Shown here in pieces: positions 42,339 to 50,677 of a stretch of DNA of 64,000 nt. Location: contig NZ_PPTG01000025.1 in assembly GCF_002954245.1 (NCBI RefSeq), positions 186,001 through 250,000 on the forward strand. The letters are read 5' to 3'. The first letter of the stretch is position 1. Every line of letters begins with the position of its first letter. This DNA is from Cryobacterium aureum (GTDB lineage: Bacteria; Actinomycetota; Actinomycetes; Actinomycetales; Microbacteriaceae). Position numbers and translations under genes: made by a program. The notes beneath the pieces were generated by a model. The model did not search any database, had not been told where the DNA came from, and was given only the letters and a program-made list of their open reading frames with translations.

Positions 42339-42872
42339 GTGCCAGAGAACACCGAGACATCCACTGTGCCCACGAGCCTAGTCGCGCCTATCGTCGGCCT
42401 GGTCATGGGCAGCGACTCCGACTTCACCGTCATGAGCGCTGCAGCGCAAACCCTGAAGGACTTCGGGGTCGCGCACGAGGTACAGGTTGTCTCGGCACAC
42501 CGCACCCCAGAGCGGATGCTCTCCTATGGCCGCACCGCGCAGGCTCGCGGTCTTAAGGTGATCATTGCCGGGGCCGGGGGAGCGGCGCACCTGCCCGGCA
42601 TGCTCGCCGCTATGACCACGCTGCCCGTGGTGGGCGTGCCCGTTCCGCTCGGGCTGCTCGACGGCCTCGATTCGCTTCTGTCGATCGTGCAGATGCCGGC
42701 CGGCGTGCCGGTCGCAACCGTGTCGATCGGCGGGGCGAAGAACGCCGCTCTGATCGCGATCAAGATTCTTGCCACGAGCGATGACGCGCTGCGCGTGAAG
42801 CTCGAAGATTATGCCGTAGCGCTCGCAGAGTTGGTCGAGCAGAAGAACAGGGACCTCCAAACCCGATTATGA
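42339..42872 (+). CDS. purE: 5-(carboxyamino)imidazole ribonucleotide mutase
   Basis: A 177-residue class I PurE that moves the carboxylate to make CAIR. Motifs: [14 protein letters not shown] and [14 protein letters not shown], then [21 protein letters not shown]. The GTG at 42339 (AGGAT upstream) is preferred to a longer frame overlapping purK; a second GTG at 42366 is possible. The stop overlaps the LCP gene start (ATGA). Confidence 0.95.
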   Translation: MPENTETSTVPTSLVAPIVGLVMGSDSDFTVMSAAAQTLKDFGVAHEVQVVSAHRTPERMLSYGRTAQARGLKVIIAGAGGAAHLPGMLAAMTTLPVVGVPVPLGLLDGLDSLLSIVQMPAGVPVATVSIGGAKNAALIAIKILATSDDALRVKLEDYAVALAELVEQKNRDLQTRL

Positions 42873-44236
42873 GTAGTGTGACTGACCCGATCCGGCACCC
42901 GAATTCCGGCTCCACGCGCATCATGACGACGCGTGCGTGGTGGCTCGTCGTACTCAATTTCGTGCTTCCCGGTTCGGCGCAGGTGCTCGCCGGCAACCGC
43001 CGGCTCGGCCGGTTCGGCCTTCGCTCCACCCTCACGCTGGTCGCCGTCGCTATTATCGCCGGTGCGGTCTACCTGCTCTGGCCCGAGGTGGTACTCACCG
43101 TCTTCACGAGCACCATCGGCCTGTGGGTGGCCGCCGCTGTACTCGCGTTCTACGCGCTCACCTGGCTCGTGCTCACCGTCAACACCCTCGGCCTGATCAA
43201 CCTGGGTCGTGCCGCGCCGGGCGCTCGCCCGATCATTGCCGCGTTCTCGGCGGCGCTCATGGTCGTCGTCTGTGGAACCGCCGGCTACGGCGCCTTCTTT
43301 GCCACCTCGGCGAGCGGATTCCTCTCCTCCGTGTTCGTCGCCGGCCCGAGCGAACCGCCGGTCGATGGCCGCTACAACATCCTGCTGCTCGGCGGTGACG
43401 CCGGCGCCGACCGCGACGGCCTGCGCCCCGACAGTATGTCGGTGGTCAGCATCGACGCCACGACCGGCCAGGCCACCACCATTAGCATGCCGCGCAACCT
43501 TGAGGACGTGCCGTTCTCGGCCGGGTCTTCGCTCGGAGCGCTCTACCCAGAGGGCTACGGTTCCATCGACGGATGCGACGTGTCGGGTCGCTGCATGCTC
43601 AACGCCATCTTCACCGAGGCCGAGCTGAAACGCCCCGAGTACTACCCGAACGCGGTGGCCGAGGGCAGTTCCCCCGGTGTTCAGGCCACGATCGAGGCGG
43701 CGCAGGGCATCACCGGACTGACGATTCAGTACTACGTACTCATCGACATGCAGGGCTTCTCCGAACTCATCGACGCCCTCGGCGGCGTTGACATCACGGT
43801 TTCCGAGCGGCTTCCGATCGGCGGTGACGAGCAGCTTAAAGAGGTTGAGGGCTGGATCGAGGTCGGCCCCCAACACATGGATGGCAGGACCGCCACTTGG
43901 TACGCGCGGTCCCGGCACACGACCAGCGACTACGATCGCATGGGGCGCCAGACTCAGTTGCAAGAAGCGCTGCTCGCCCAGTTCAATCCGGCAAATGTGC
44001 TGACTAAGTTTCAGGGCATCGCCGCCGCAGGCTCTGAGGTGATCAAAACGGATGTGCCGCAGGGTATGCTCCCCTATTTCGTGAACCTCGCCTCCAAGAC
44101 CAAGGAGCTGCCGGTCGTCTCGGTGCCCCTGATTCCCGAGAATGGCGTCGACCCCGAAGACCCCGACTACGCCGCCATTCAGGCCATGATCGCAACGGCG
44201 CTGGCCCCCGCGCCAACCGCCACCCCCGCCCCCTAA
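42869..44236 (+). CDS. LCP (LytR-CpsA-Psr) family protein
   Basis: A 455-residue membrane-anchored transferase that joins undecaprenyl-linked glycopolymers to peptidoglycan. The N-terminal half has several hydrophobic segments (about residues 25-140). The LCP domain follows: [20 protein letters not shown] near 165, [49 protein letters not shown] near 345. The C-terminus is Pro/Ala-rich. A natural final-step enzyme for glycans made by the downstream locus, though it is coupled here to purE. Confidence 0.9.
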   Translation: MSSVTDPIRHPNSGSTRIMTTRAWWLVVLNFVLPGSAQVLAGNRRLGRFGLRSTLTLVAVAIIAGAVYLLWPEVVLTVFTSTIGLWVAAAVLAFYALTWLVLTVNTLGLINLGRAAPGARPIIAAFSAALMVVVCGTAGYGAFFATSASGFLSSVFVAGPSEPPVDGRYNILLLGGDAGADRDGLRPDSMSVVSIDATTGQATTISMPRNLEDVPFSAGSSLGALYPEGYGSIDGCDVSGRCMLNAIFTEAELKRPEYYPNAVAEGSSPGVQATIEAAQGITGLTIQYYVLIDMQGFSELIDALGGVDITVSERLPIGGDEQLKEVEGWIEVGPQHMDGRTATWYARSRHTTSDYDRMGRQTQLQEALLAQFNPANVLTKFQGIAAAGSEVIKTDVPQGMLPYFVNLASKTKELPVVSVPLIPENGVDPEDPDYAAIQAMIATALAPAPTATPAP

Positions 44237-44411
44237 CCCTGAGGCAACGCCTGCACGCCGGTGTGCTCGCCGGATCCTGCATGCGCGTCCAAACGTTGCG
44301 CGCGCGCGTGGCACGCTGCTACTGCCAGCATCCGCTGACCGCTCCTTCAGCTTTCAACCGCGCGACCGCCCCTACCAATGCGCGCATTGCGAAAGCGGAT
44401 GCCAACGTGCG

Positions 44412-44813
44412 CTAAATGACGATCACTTCGGGGCCACCAAGGTCTGACAAGACCTGGAAATCGGTGTCCTGGGTGTAGACGGTGAGCGAATGCGCGAGTG
44501 CCGTGGAGGCAATCCACAGGTCGTTGACGTTGAGCCGACGTTCGCTCTCGCGAAGCTTTTGCCGTAATCGAGCCCAATGCGCGGCCACTGCCTCATCGAT
44601 ATGGAGCACCGTTGCGATTGACACTGTGTCAAGGGTCTGCAGTCGGGCTCCCCGTGTGTCGGCGTCCCGCGCTGCATGTACTCCGGCGTACAGCTCACCG
44701 AGCGTCACGGCGCTGACAAACTGTTCTTCTGGCAATCTGTCGAACTGTATTGCACGATTTGTCTCTAGCCCCACGAAGACGCTGGAATCAATCAGGCCCC
44801 GTGAGGGGTTCAC
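44412..44813 (-). CDS. vapC: PIN-domain ribonuclease toxin (VapC-like)
   Basis: A 133-residue PIN-domain toxin, presumably cleaving tRNA or rRNA. All acidic metal ligands are visible: Asp9 (LIDSSVFVGLE), Glu40 (TLGELYAG), Asp98 (VNDLWIASTA) and Asp116/Asp118 (YTQDTDFQVL). It is coupled to the upstream antitoxin by a 4-base overlap. The target is unknown. Confidence 0.9.
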   Translation of the reverse strand: MNPSRGLIDSSVFVGLETNRAIQFDRLPEEQFVSAVTLGELYAGVHAARDADTRGARLQTLDTVSIATVLHIDEAVAAHWARLRQKLRESERRLNVNDLWIASTALAHSLTVYTQDTDFQVLSDLGGPEVIVI

Positions 44814-45067
44814 TGGATAGGACCCAGATCGTCCGTTGTCTCGTCGGGTTCCTCGTCGTCGTAGAATTCCGCGATCGGATCGCCGGGACGTCGCACCAGA
44901 CGTTGCATATCGGCTTTCGTGAGAAACGCCTGCTTGCCTGAACGGATCGGCACCAGCGTCGCGATTGGAACGCCGTTGCTGGTAATCGTTACTTCTTCAC
45001 CCTGTCGCGCGCGCTCGATCACATCGGCGGTGTGATTGCGCAATTCTCGAACAGGAACCAAGCTCAT
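44810..45067 (-). CDS. vapB: Phd/YefM-type antitoxin (VapB-like)
   Basis: An 85-residue antitoxin. The N-terminal Phd fold (MSLVPVRELRNHTADVIERA, then EEVTITSNGVPIATLVPI) binds DNA; the acidic tail (EFYDDEEPDETTDD) should wrap the toxin. The ATG at 45067 is exactly six bases from the -10 TACACT, so the mRNA is probably leaderless; a 17-codon longer frame is rejected for that reason. Probable autoregulation through the GTAGC repeats in the promoter. Confidence 0.88.
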   Translation of the reverse strand: MSLVPVRELRNHTADVIERARQGEEVTITSNGVPIATLVPIRSGKQAFLTKADMQRLVRRPGDPIAEFYDDEEPDETTDDLGPIQ

Positions 45068-45073
45068 GCGCTG

Positions 45074-45103
45074 AGTGTAGCCGGGAGTAGCACGCTGTAG
45101 CAA
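45074..45103 (-). promoter_or_regulatory. vapBC promoter with three 10-bp-spaced GTAGC repeats
   Basis: On the minus strand, -35 TTGCTA (45103-45098), 18-base spacer and -10 TACACT (45079-45074), then six bases to the ATG. GTAGC occurs on the plus strand at 45077-45081, 45087-45091 and 45097-45101, one per helical turn, overlapping both promoter boxes. Probably antitoxin binding half-sites. Confidence 0.6.
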
Positions 45104-45214
45104 GCATCGCCCCGGCATGAATGCGGATGCCTACGAGTGCAAGCGCCGAGTCGAGACCCGACTGACCGACGGAGCAACGCGAAGTGTCGATACGCGCCCG
45201 ATTCCGCGGCTGAA

Positions 45215-46483
45215 TTACCATCCGTGCTCGTGCACGAGGCTGAATATCGAGTTTGAAACCTTTGTTGCAAATTCCTGTTCGCCTGAGGTGCCTCCAATGC
45301 CTGCTGCGGCATCCGCGAACGCGCCAGCGAGGCCGCCGCGGATATACCTCACGCGCTCCTCGGCGTAGCCCACGGTGATGTGCAATTTCGCAGCCACCGA
45401 GAGAAAATCACTCAGGCCGATGGCGTCTATGCGGTACTCGTCACCGACCTTCATCGCCGAGCGAAGCGCAGCCGTCGCCGGATACGGCGCATGCGTTCCG
45501 AGGTCATAAAGCGGGGCGAGCACAGCGCGGTCGCCACGCAAGAGAATCGAAATGTTCTTTGCATGCGCGTCCGTGCAAGCGGCCGAAACGTTGAACACGA
45601 GGGAATCGAAGAACCGCTTCTGGCTTGCCTCCCGATCGCTTAGGGGCAATCGGCCAAGCAATTGAGCGATGGTGCCAACGCCCGGACCGCCGTCCTGCTG
45701 GTACTTGAGATCTGGTGGAACGCTCAGAGCCTGGCAGAGGTCTTCTTGATGCAGCCGCGCCCATCGTCCGTCTAATTGTCGTCGGTCGTATCGGCGTGAG
45801 ACAAAGACGTGATCCCCCTGCTGCGTTGTCGTGAGCTCGTGGTCGGCGACGTTGAGCCCCAGAAGGCGGGCCGCGCGCATCGTCACGTACTCGTTCACGT
45901 CATGATTGGAATACGGCGCGATGGCCGGTTTTAGAATGTGCGTGGTCGGCGTGGAATCGTTGGGCACGCCCCACCCACCATCATCGAATCGGAATAGGGC
46001 AACCTTGGGCTGCGCGCCAGGCAAACTCCACCGCGCGTCGTCGCCGCGCTGTCCCCAGGTATCGGAGTGCTGAACGATGTCGTTGATGAGGCCACTGAAG
46101 TCACCATCGGAGAGTCTTTCGACGTCTCCCTGTCGAGTGGCGGCATCGGTCGAGGCCTCATCGGGCGGCAGAATCTGTACGGCTCCCGCGGCATCCCGGC
46201 CGACGTGGGCCAGCAGCCCGAAAGCGTTTCGAGCGGATGTTTGATACGTGGCAGCTAGCTCAGCAAGCTTGGTTGGGCTGTCGGTCAAAAGGCCTTGCAG
46301 GAAGGCTGTGACGACCCGCGAGGGGTGCTCGCGCCTCGCCAGCGGCATGGAAAGCGATAGGGGAGTCGACCGACTATCCAGCCGGTATCGTTCGTCGTAG
46401 GCAAAGGTGGTATTGCCCTGTTTGGTTTGGGCGAGCGTGCCAACGCGCTCGCCATCGAGGTATACGTAGAGTTCGGAGTTCAC
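45215..46483 (-). CDS. hipA: HipA-family serine/threonine kinase toxin
   Basis: A 422-residue HipA kinase. The N-terminal subdomain starts LYVYLDGERVGTLAQT; ATP-loop region WSLPGAQPKVALFRFDDGGW near residue 152; catalytic DAHAKNISILL near 306 and metal site LYDLGTHAPYP near 327. In E. coli HipA phosphorylates GltX and causes persistence. It lies three bases after the HipB-like gene stop. Not related to the vapBC pair next to it apart from position. Confidence 0.92.
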   Translation of the reverse strand: MNSELYVYLDGERVGTLAQTKQGNTTFAYDERYRLDSRSTPLSLSMPLARREHPSRVVTAFLQGLLTDSPTKLAELAATYQTSARNAFGLLAHVGRDAAGAVQILPPDEASTDAATRQGDVERLSDGDFSGLINDIVQHSDTWGQRGDDARWSLPGAQPKVALFRFDDGGWGVPNDSTPTTHILKPAIAPYSNHDVNEYVTMRAARLLGLNVADHELTTTQQGDHVFVSRRYDRRQLDGRWARLHQEDLCQALSVPPDLKYQQDGGPGVGTIAQLLGRLPLSDREASQKRFFDSLVFNVSAACTDAHAKNISILLRGDRAVLAPLYDLGTHAPYPATAALRSAMKVGDEYRIDAIGLSDFLSVAAKLHITVGYAEERVRYIRGGLAGAFADAAAGIGGTSGEQEFATKVSNSIFSLVHEHGW

Positions 46484-46486
46484 CGG

Positions 46487-46747
46487 TCATCGCCCCAGTT
46501 CGGCAAAGACATCGTCAAGCACATTGTGCGGGTCCGGGGCTCGATCGCTGACATCCAGGGCGAGCTGCAGCACCTGAAGCACGTCGAAAACCCGAAAGAG
46601 TGACACGCCCACCTTCGCGGATTCGAAGTTGACGAGCCATTCCCGAGAGACTTTCGCGCGGTCGGCTACTTGCTGTTGGGTAAGTCCCAAGGCCTCGCGT
46701 TTCGCCCGCGCCAGCGCACCAAGATCCTGTGCGGAACGTGTATACAT
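46487..46747 (-). CDS. hipB: HipB-like helix-turn-helix antitoxin
   Basis: An 86-residue Xre-type HTH protein: LGALARAKREALGLTQQQVA, then DRAKVSREWLVNFESAKVG carries the recognition helix. The ATG at 46747 has GGAGG upstream; a frame starting 45 codons earlier would read through the operators and is rejected. It should neutralise HipA and repress the operon through the three palindromes at 46761-46828. Confidence 0.9.
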   Translation of the reverse strand: MYTRSAQDLGALARAKREALGLTQQQVADRAKVSREWLVNFESAKVGVSLFRVFDVLQVLQLALDVSDRAPDPHNVLDDVFAELGR

Positions 46748-46760
46748 TTCAGCCTCCACG

Positions 46761-46828
46761 GTGGATGATCGTCCACGTTTACCATTATGGATGATCATCC
46801 ACAATCTAGCAAGTGCATGATCGTGCAC
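46761..46828 (-). promoter_or_regulatory. hipBA promoter with three equally spaced operators
   Basis: Palindromes GTGGATGATCGTCCAC (46761-46776), TGGATGATCATCCA (46788-46801) and GTGCATGATCGTGCAC (46813-46828) have centres exactly 26 bp apart. A promoter on the minus strand, TTGCTA (46812-46807), 17-base spacer, CATAAT (46789-46784), is threaded between them: one operator downstream of -10, one in the spacer, one just upstream of -35. Confidence 0.75.
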
Positions 46829-46899
46829 ATGCTCTCCGGAACAGCGGCCACATCGCAAAGCGGCCACCGACGAGTGGCTCACCCGTCGGCGATCGGCGG

Positions 46900-47316
46900 C
46901 TAACCCTCGCTTTGCTCGCTACTGCGGCGAAACGAGAACTTCTTGTGCCCGAAGAAGCTCAGCAACGTCGTGACCAGAAGAATGACCAGCTGGGCGAGCA
47001 GCGGCGGCACCAGAAGCACCTCAACCAGCAGGGGCAGCGCGGCCGCGTTGATGCCGATTGCCACCAGGTACACGCTGACGAACCGGGCGAAGTCCCGCGG
47101 CACGTGCCCGTGCACCACGAAGACGAATCGCCGGTACAGCACGAAAGCCAGGGTGATGCCGACCACGTAGGAGAGCGCGAGACTGTTCAGATAGCCGAGG
47201 TAGACATCCGCGAACACCCACACGGTGAAAAAGGAGAAGACCAGATAATTGACTGCCGTGTTCGTGGCGCCGACCGCGAGAAACCGCACACGCTGGTCTC
47301 GCAGAATCCTCCGCAT
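46900..47316 (-). CDS. GtrA-family membrane protein
   Basis: A 138-residue four-helix membrane protein (VRFLAVGATNTAVNYLVFSF, LNSLALSYVVGITLAFVLYR, VYLVAIGINAAALPLLVEVL, LLAQLVILLVTTLLSFFGHK) with the GtrA C-terminal FFGHKKFSFRR. It is the last gene of the minus-strand rfbB-rfbD-GT4-GT4-gtrA operon; its start lies three bases after the upstream glycosyltransferase stop. Its N-terminus resembles the GtrA at 59711 (FLAVGA, VNY/VGF). Confidence 0.87.
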   Translation of the reverse strand: MRRILRDQRVRFLAVGATNTAVNYLVFSFFTVWVFADVYLGYLNSLALSYVVGITLAFVLYRRFVFVVHGHVPRDFARFVSVYLVAIGINAAALPLLVEVLLVPPLLAQLVILLVTTLLSFFGHKKFSFRRSSEQSEG

Positions 47317-47319
47317 GGG

Positions 47320-48462
47320 CTACAGGTCCGCGTGCAGCTGCCAAACCCGCTCGGCCGAGTCGCGCCAGCTGAAGGCCCGCGAACGGTCGCCGCCGAAGAT
47401 GGTCATGCGGTTCTGCAGCACGCTGTCGCCAAGCACTCGGTTGATCGCATCCACGAGTCGGGCCGGATATTCCTTGGGGTCTGACCGCTCGACCGCGACG
47501 CCGGCATCGCCGGCCGCTTCGAGCAGTGCCGGGGCATCGGAGTGCACGACCGGGGTCCCTAGGTGGAACGCCTCAATGATCGGCAGCGCGAACCCTTCTT
47601 CCAGGCTGGGATAGACGAACACGCTCGCCCGCGCAATCACCACGGCCAGGTCGGAGTCACTCAGCCCCGACAGCGCGCGCACGCACCCCGGAGCCAGCCC
47701 GGCTTCATCGGCGACCGAGGCGAGGTCCAGTTCGCCCCAGGTGTCCGGTCCCAGCACGATCAGGGGCAGGTCGGGTGCGCCCGGCAGCCCGAGCGCCGTA
47801 ATCAGCGCGGTGACAGCCTTGCGCGGGTCGAGCGACCCGGAGGTCAGAATGTACTGTGATGGTAGCTCCAGCGCCTGCAGGCGCTCTTCCACCAGGGGAA
47901 TAGCTGGCAGCACGAGCCCGCGTCCCACGGCGCCGCCGATCACGCGCACCCGGTCGCCCAGATCCATGATCTCGGTCAGTTGCCGCGCGACGGCGTGGCT
48001 CGGCACCACGATTGCGTCGGCGTGCTTGCGGGCTCGCTTGAGCATGCCCTTGGTCCAGGCGACGGTCGTCGGGGTCAGCGACGATGGATGCGTCCACGCC
48101 AGCACGTCGTGCAGGGTCACGGCAATCTGGGTGCCGTCGTCGGCGCGATTGTGGCGGCGCAGCGGCGCGAGCAGTCCAGGCGCGTGAATGAGGCCGGTGC
48201 CCGACGCTGCGGTCACGCCGAGCGCCCAGGCCGTGGCCAGCTCCCGGCGGGCCAGCGCCGTCTTGTGCAGATTGGCCAGGCCGGGCAGTGCGGCCTCAAT
48301 GAGTTCATACTGTGCGGGTGGCGACGACGAAACGATGCCCTCAACGTCGCACTCGGCCGGCGCGGTGGCAATCAGCGCGCGCGTGAGTTCCTCGGTGTAA
48401 CGCCCGACACCGCCCGGAACCGGGGCGACCATCTGGTCGACGACTACCCGCAGAGTGATCAT
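47320..48462 (-). CDS. Glycosyltransferase family 4 (copy 1 of a tandem pair)
   Basis: A 380-residue GT-B enzyme. N-terminal acceptor domain starts LRVVVDQMVAPVPGGVGRYT; C-terminal nucleotide-sugar domain has YILTSGSLDPRKAVTALI, the E-x7-E motif in VYPSLEEGFALPIIEAFHLG near residue 280, and VVHSDAPALLEAAGDAG. Closely related to the next gene upstream; both end FSWRDSAERVWQLHADL. Likely a mannosyl- or rhamnosyl-type transferase of the surface glycan. Confidence 0.9.
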   Translation of the reverse strand: MITLRVVVDQMVAPVPGGVGRYTEELTRALIATAPAECDVEGIVSSSPPAQYELIEAALPGLANLHKTALARRELATAWALGVTAASGTGLIHAPGLLAPLRRHNRADDGTQIAVTLHDVLAWTHPSSLTPTTVAWTKGMLKRARKHADAIVVPSHAVARQLTEIMDLGDRVRVIGGAVGRGLVLPAIPLVEERLQALELPSQYILTSGSLDPRKAVTALITALGLPGAPDLPLIVLGPDTWGELDLASVADEAGLAPGCVRALSGLSDSDLAVVIARASVFVYPSLEEGFALPIIEAFHLGTPVVHSDAPALLEAAGDAGVAVERSDPKEYPARLVDAINRVLGDSVLQNRMTIFGGDRSRAFSWRDSAERVWQLHADL

Positions 48463-48578
48463 GCTGCCTCCAAGGCCCCTGCTCCGAAAGCGGGGGCGCG
48501 CGGCAATGTTCGAATGGAAAATCGTGGGCGGAGGTGAGTCCGGACTGAAACTCTCAAGTATCCAACTAATATGCGCAT
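48459..48578 (-). pseudogene. 39-codon ORF at the glycosyltransferase duplication scar
   Basis: After the stop of the upstream glycosyltransferase the sequence TAGCCCATGCG repeats the spacing seen before the real gtrA. An ORF of 39 codons from 48578 (MRILVGYLRV) ends by overlapping the start of the next glycosyltransferase. It shares only the first bases with gtrA. It is probably a remnant of the duplication and unlikely to be a functional gene. Confidence 0.35.
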
Positions 48579-48581
48579 GGG

Positions 48582-49718
48582 CTACAGGTCCGCATGTAAT
48601 TGCCAGACCCGCTCCGCGGAGTCCCGCCAGCTAAACGCTCTGGCCCGGTCCAGGCCGCGCAGCCGAAGAGTGGAGTTCAGAGACGTGTCGCTTAATACTC
48701 GAGAGATGGCCGCAGTCAGTCGTTCCGGATACCCAGCAGCGTCGTTCAGCGCCACAACGTGCCCTGCATCCCCAGCAACCTCGACGAGGGCGGGAGCGTC
48801 GCTGTGCACCACAGGGGTGCCGAAACTCATGGCCTCCAGCAGCGGAAGTCCGAACCCCTCGGCCTGGCTCGGGTACACGAACACCGTTGCTCGCGACAAA
48901 ATGAGCGCGAGATCGCTGTCGCTGACGAAGCCCAGCGCACGAACGCGACCCTCCGCAAGCCCGGCCTCGTCGGCAACTGCTGCGACGTCCAATTCGCCCC
49001 AGCCTTGCGGCCCGACGATCAGCAAAGGCAGGTCTGGCGCGCCGGGCAGGCCCAGCCCGCTAATGAGAGCAGTCAACCCTTTGCGCGGCTCAAGTGTGCC
49101 GACGGTCAGAATGAACTCTCTCGGCAGTTCTAGCTCGGCAGCTCGCGCATCCGCGTTCGTAGGCAAGCGGAGTTCGCTGCTGACGGCCCCGCCGATCACA
49201 CGAACGCGGTCGCCGAAGTCCATGATCTCTGAAAGGGCACGCGCCACAGCGTGTGTGGGCACGATGATCGCGTCTGCATGCTTTCTGGCCCGTATGACCA
49301 TCGCTTTATGCCAGGTCACACCGTGGGGCGTCAGCGTCTCAGGGTGCGTCCACGGCACGACGTCGTGAATGGTTACGGCGACCTGATTCTGATTCGTGGA
49401 GCGATCGTGCCGCTTCAATGGGGCCAACAAACTCGTCGCATGGACCATCCCCCCGCCTGGGAGTGAAGTCAACCCTAATTGCCAAGCTGCGGCGAGCTCG
49501 CGTCGGGGGAGAGTCGTCTTGTAGAGGGCGGAAAGGCCCGGCAGCCGGTCAATAACCGATGCGTATTTCTCGGGGGTTGACGCACACACCACACCTTCCA
49601 CGTCGCAGTCGTCGGGTGATGTGAGAATCAGCTGTCGAGTGAGATCCTCGGTGTATCGGCCGATTCCGCCCGGAACTGGCGAAATCATCTGGTCCACAAT
49701 CACTCGAAGAGTTGTCAT
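48582..49718 (-). CDS. Glycosyltransferase family 4 (copy 2 of a tandem pair)
   Basis: A 378-residue paralogue of the adjacent gene: LRVIVDQMISPVPGGIGRYT at the start, FILTVGTLEPRKGLTALISG, VYPSQAEGFGLPLLEAMSFG with the E-x7-E motif, and the same C-terminal residues. By eye the two proteins are roughly two-thirds identical. The ATG at 49718 is aligned to copy 1; a 21-codon longer frame is rejected. It is 109 bases downstream of rfbD in the same operon. Confidence 0.9.
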   Translation of the reverse strand: MTTLRVIVDQMISPVPGGIGRYTEDLTRQLILTSPDDCDVEGVVCASTPEKYASVIDRLPGLSALYKTTLPRRELAAAWQLGLTSLPGGGMVHATSLLAPLKRHDRSTNQNQVAVTIHDVVPWTHPETLTPHGVTWHKAMVIRARKHADAIIVPTHAVARALSEIMDFGDRVRVIGGAVSSELRLPTNADARAAELELPREFILTVGTLEPRKGLTALISGLGLPGAPDLPLLIVGPQGWGELDVAAVADEAGLAEGRVRALGFVSDSDLALILSRATVFVYPSQAEGFGLPLLEAMSFGTPVVHSDAPALVEVAGDAGHVVALNDAAGYPERLTAAISRVLSDTSLNSTLRLRGLDRARAFSWRDSAERVWQLHADL

Positions 49719-49827
49719 CGTTACTTGGCTCTCGGGTGGAATTTCGAGCGTACGAAACGCAAGGGTCGGGTCAGTCGCCACGATACCGTTCCAAGCGCCG
49801 GCGTACTGAACGTCTCGTGGGCTTCCA

Positions 49828-50676
49828 CTATCGCAGCGCTCCGGCGACCGTGGCCGCTTCGAGCGCTTGTCTCCAATCGCGCATCGGCTCGATACCTGCT
49901 ATCGCCCAGGCGTCGTGACCAAGCACCGAATAAGCCGGCCGCGGTGCCGGCAGCACAAAAGCCGAGCTGTCCGTCGGCAGCACGCGCTCGGGGTCAAGTC
50001 CGGCCAGCGCGAACACGTCGCGGGCCTGCTCGAACTTCGAGGCGACCCCGGAGTTCGTGCCGTGGTAGATGCCGGCGGGCGCGTCGGAGTCGAGCAGCAG
50101 CACGATTTGCGCGGCGAGGTCGACCGTCCAGGTGGGCTGGCCGACCTGATCGGTGACGACGTTCAAGGTGTCGCGCGTACCGGCGGCCTTGAGCATGGTC
50201 TTGGCGAAGTTTGGGCCGTTCTTGCCGTACAGCCAGGCCGTGCGCACGATGTAGCTGCGCGAACCGTTTTCCACCTGCACGAAATCCTCACCGGCCGCCT
50301 TGGTACGGCCGTAGGCCGAGATGGGGCTGTGCGGCGTGTTCTCGGCGTAGGGCGTGGTGGCGCTGCCATCAAAGACGTAGTCCGTTGAAATCTGCACGAG
50401 CTTCGCTTGCCGAGCGGATGCCGCCACCGCCAGATTGTAAGGTCCCACCGCGTTCACGGCGTAGGCCTCGTCTTCGTGCGTTTCGGCGTCGTCAACCTTG
50501 GTATACGCGGCGGCGTTGATGATGACGTCGTGCCCGGCGACAGCGGCCTTGACCGCATCGAGATCGGTCACGTCGAGGTCACTCCGGCCGAGAGCCGTCA
50601 CGTCGCGTCCGGCGAGAGCCGTCTGCAGGTCACGGCCCAGCATGCCGGTGGCCCCGGTGATCAGGTAGCGGGTCAT
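49828..50676 (-). CDS. rfbD: dTDP-4-dehydrorhamnose reductase
   Basis: A 282-residue short-chain dehydrogenase making dTDP-L-rhamnose. Motifs: YLITGATGMLGRDLQTAL at residues 4-21, VIINAAAYTKVDDAE, STDYVFDGSATTPYAE and the catalytic YGRTKAAGE near residue 125. It starts one base after rfbB stops. Last step of rhamnose nucleotide synthesis. Confidence 0.95.
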   Translation of the reverse strand: MTRYLITGATGMLGRDLQTALAGRDVTALGRSDLDVTDLDAVKAAVAGHDVIINAAAYTKVDDAETHEDEAYAVNAVGPYNLAVAASARQAKLVQISTDYVFDGSATTPYAENTPHSPISAYGRTKAAGEDFVQVENGSRSYIVRTAWLYGKNGPNFAKTMLKAAGTRDTLNVVTDQVGQPTWTVDLAAQIVLLLDSDAPAGIYHGTNSGVASKFEQARDVFALAGLDPERVLPTDSSAFVLPAPRPAYSVLGHDAWAIAGIEPMRDWRQALEAATVAGALR

Positions 50677-50677
50677 A

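Noticed and set aside
48476-48496. Hairpin CCCCTGCT / AGCGGGGG between the two GT4 genes
   Set aside because: Eight pairs including a G-U, no T-run and inside a coding-direction operon; too weak to call a terminator.
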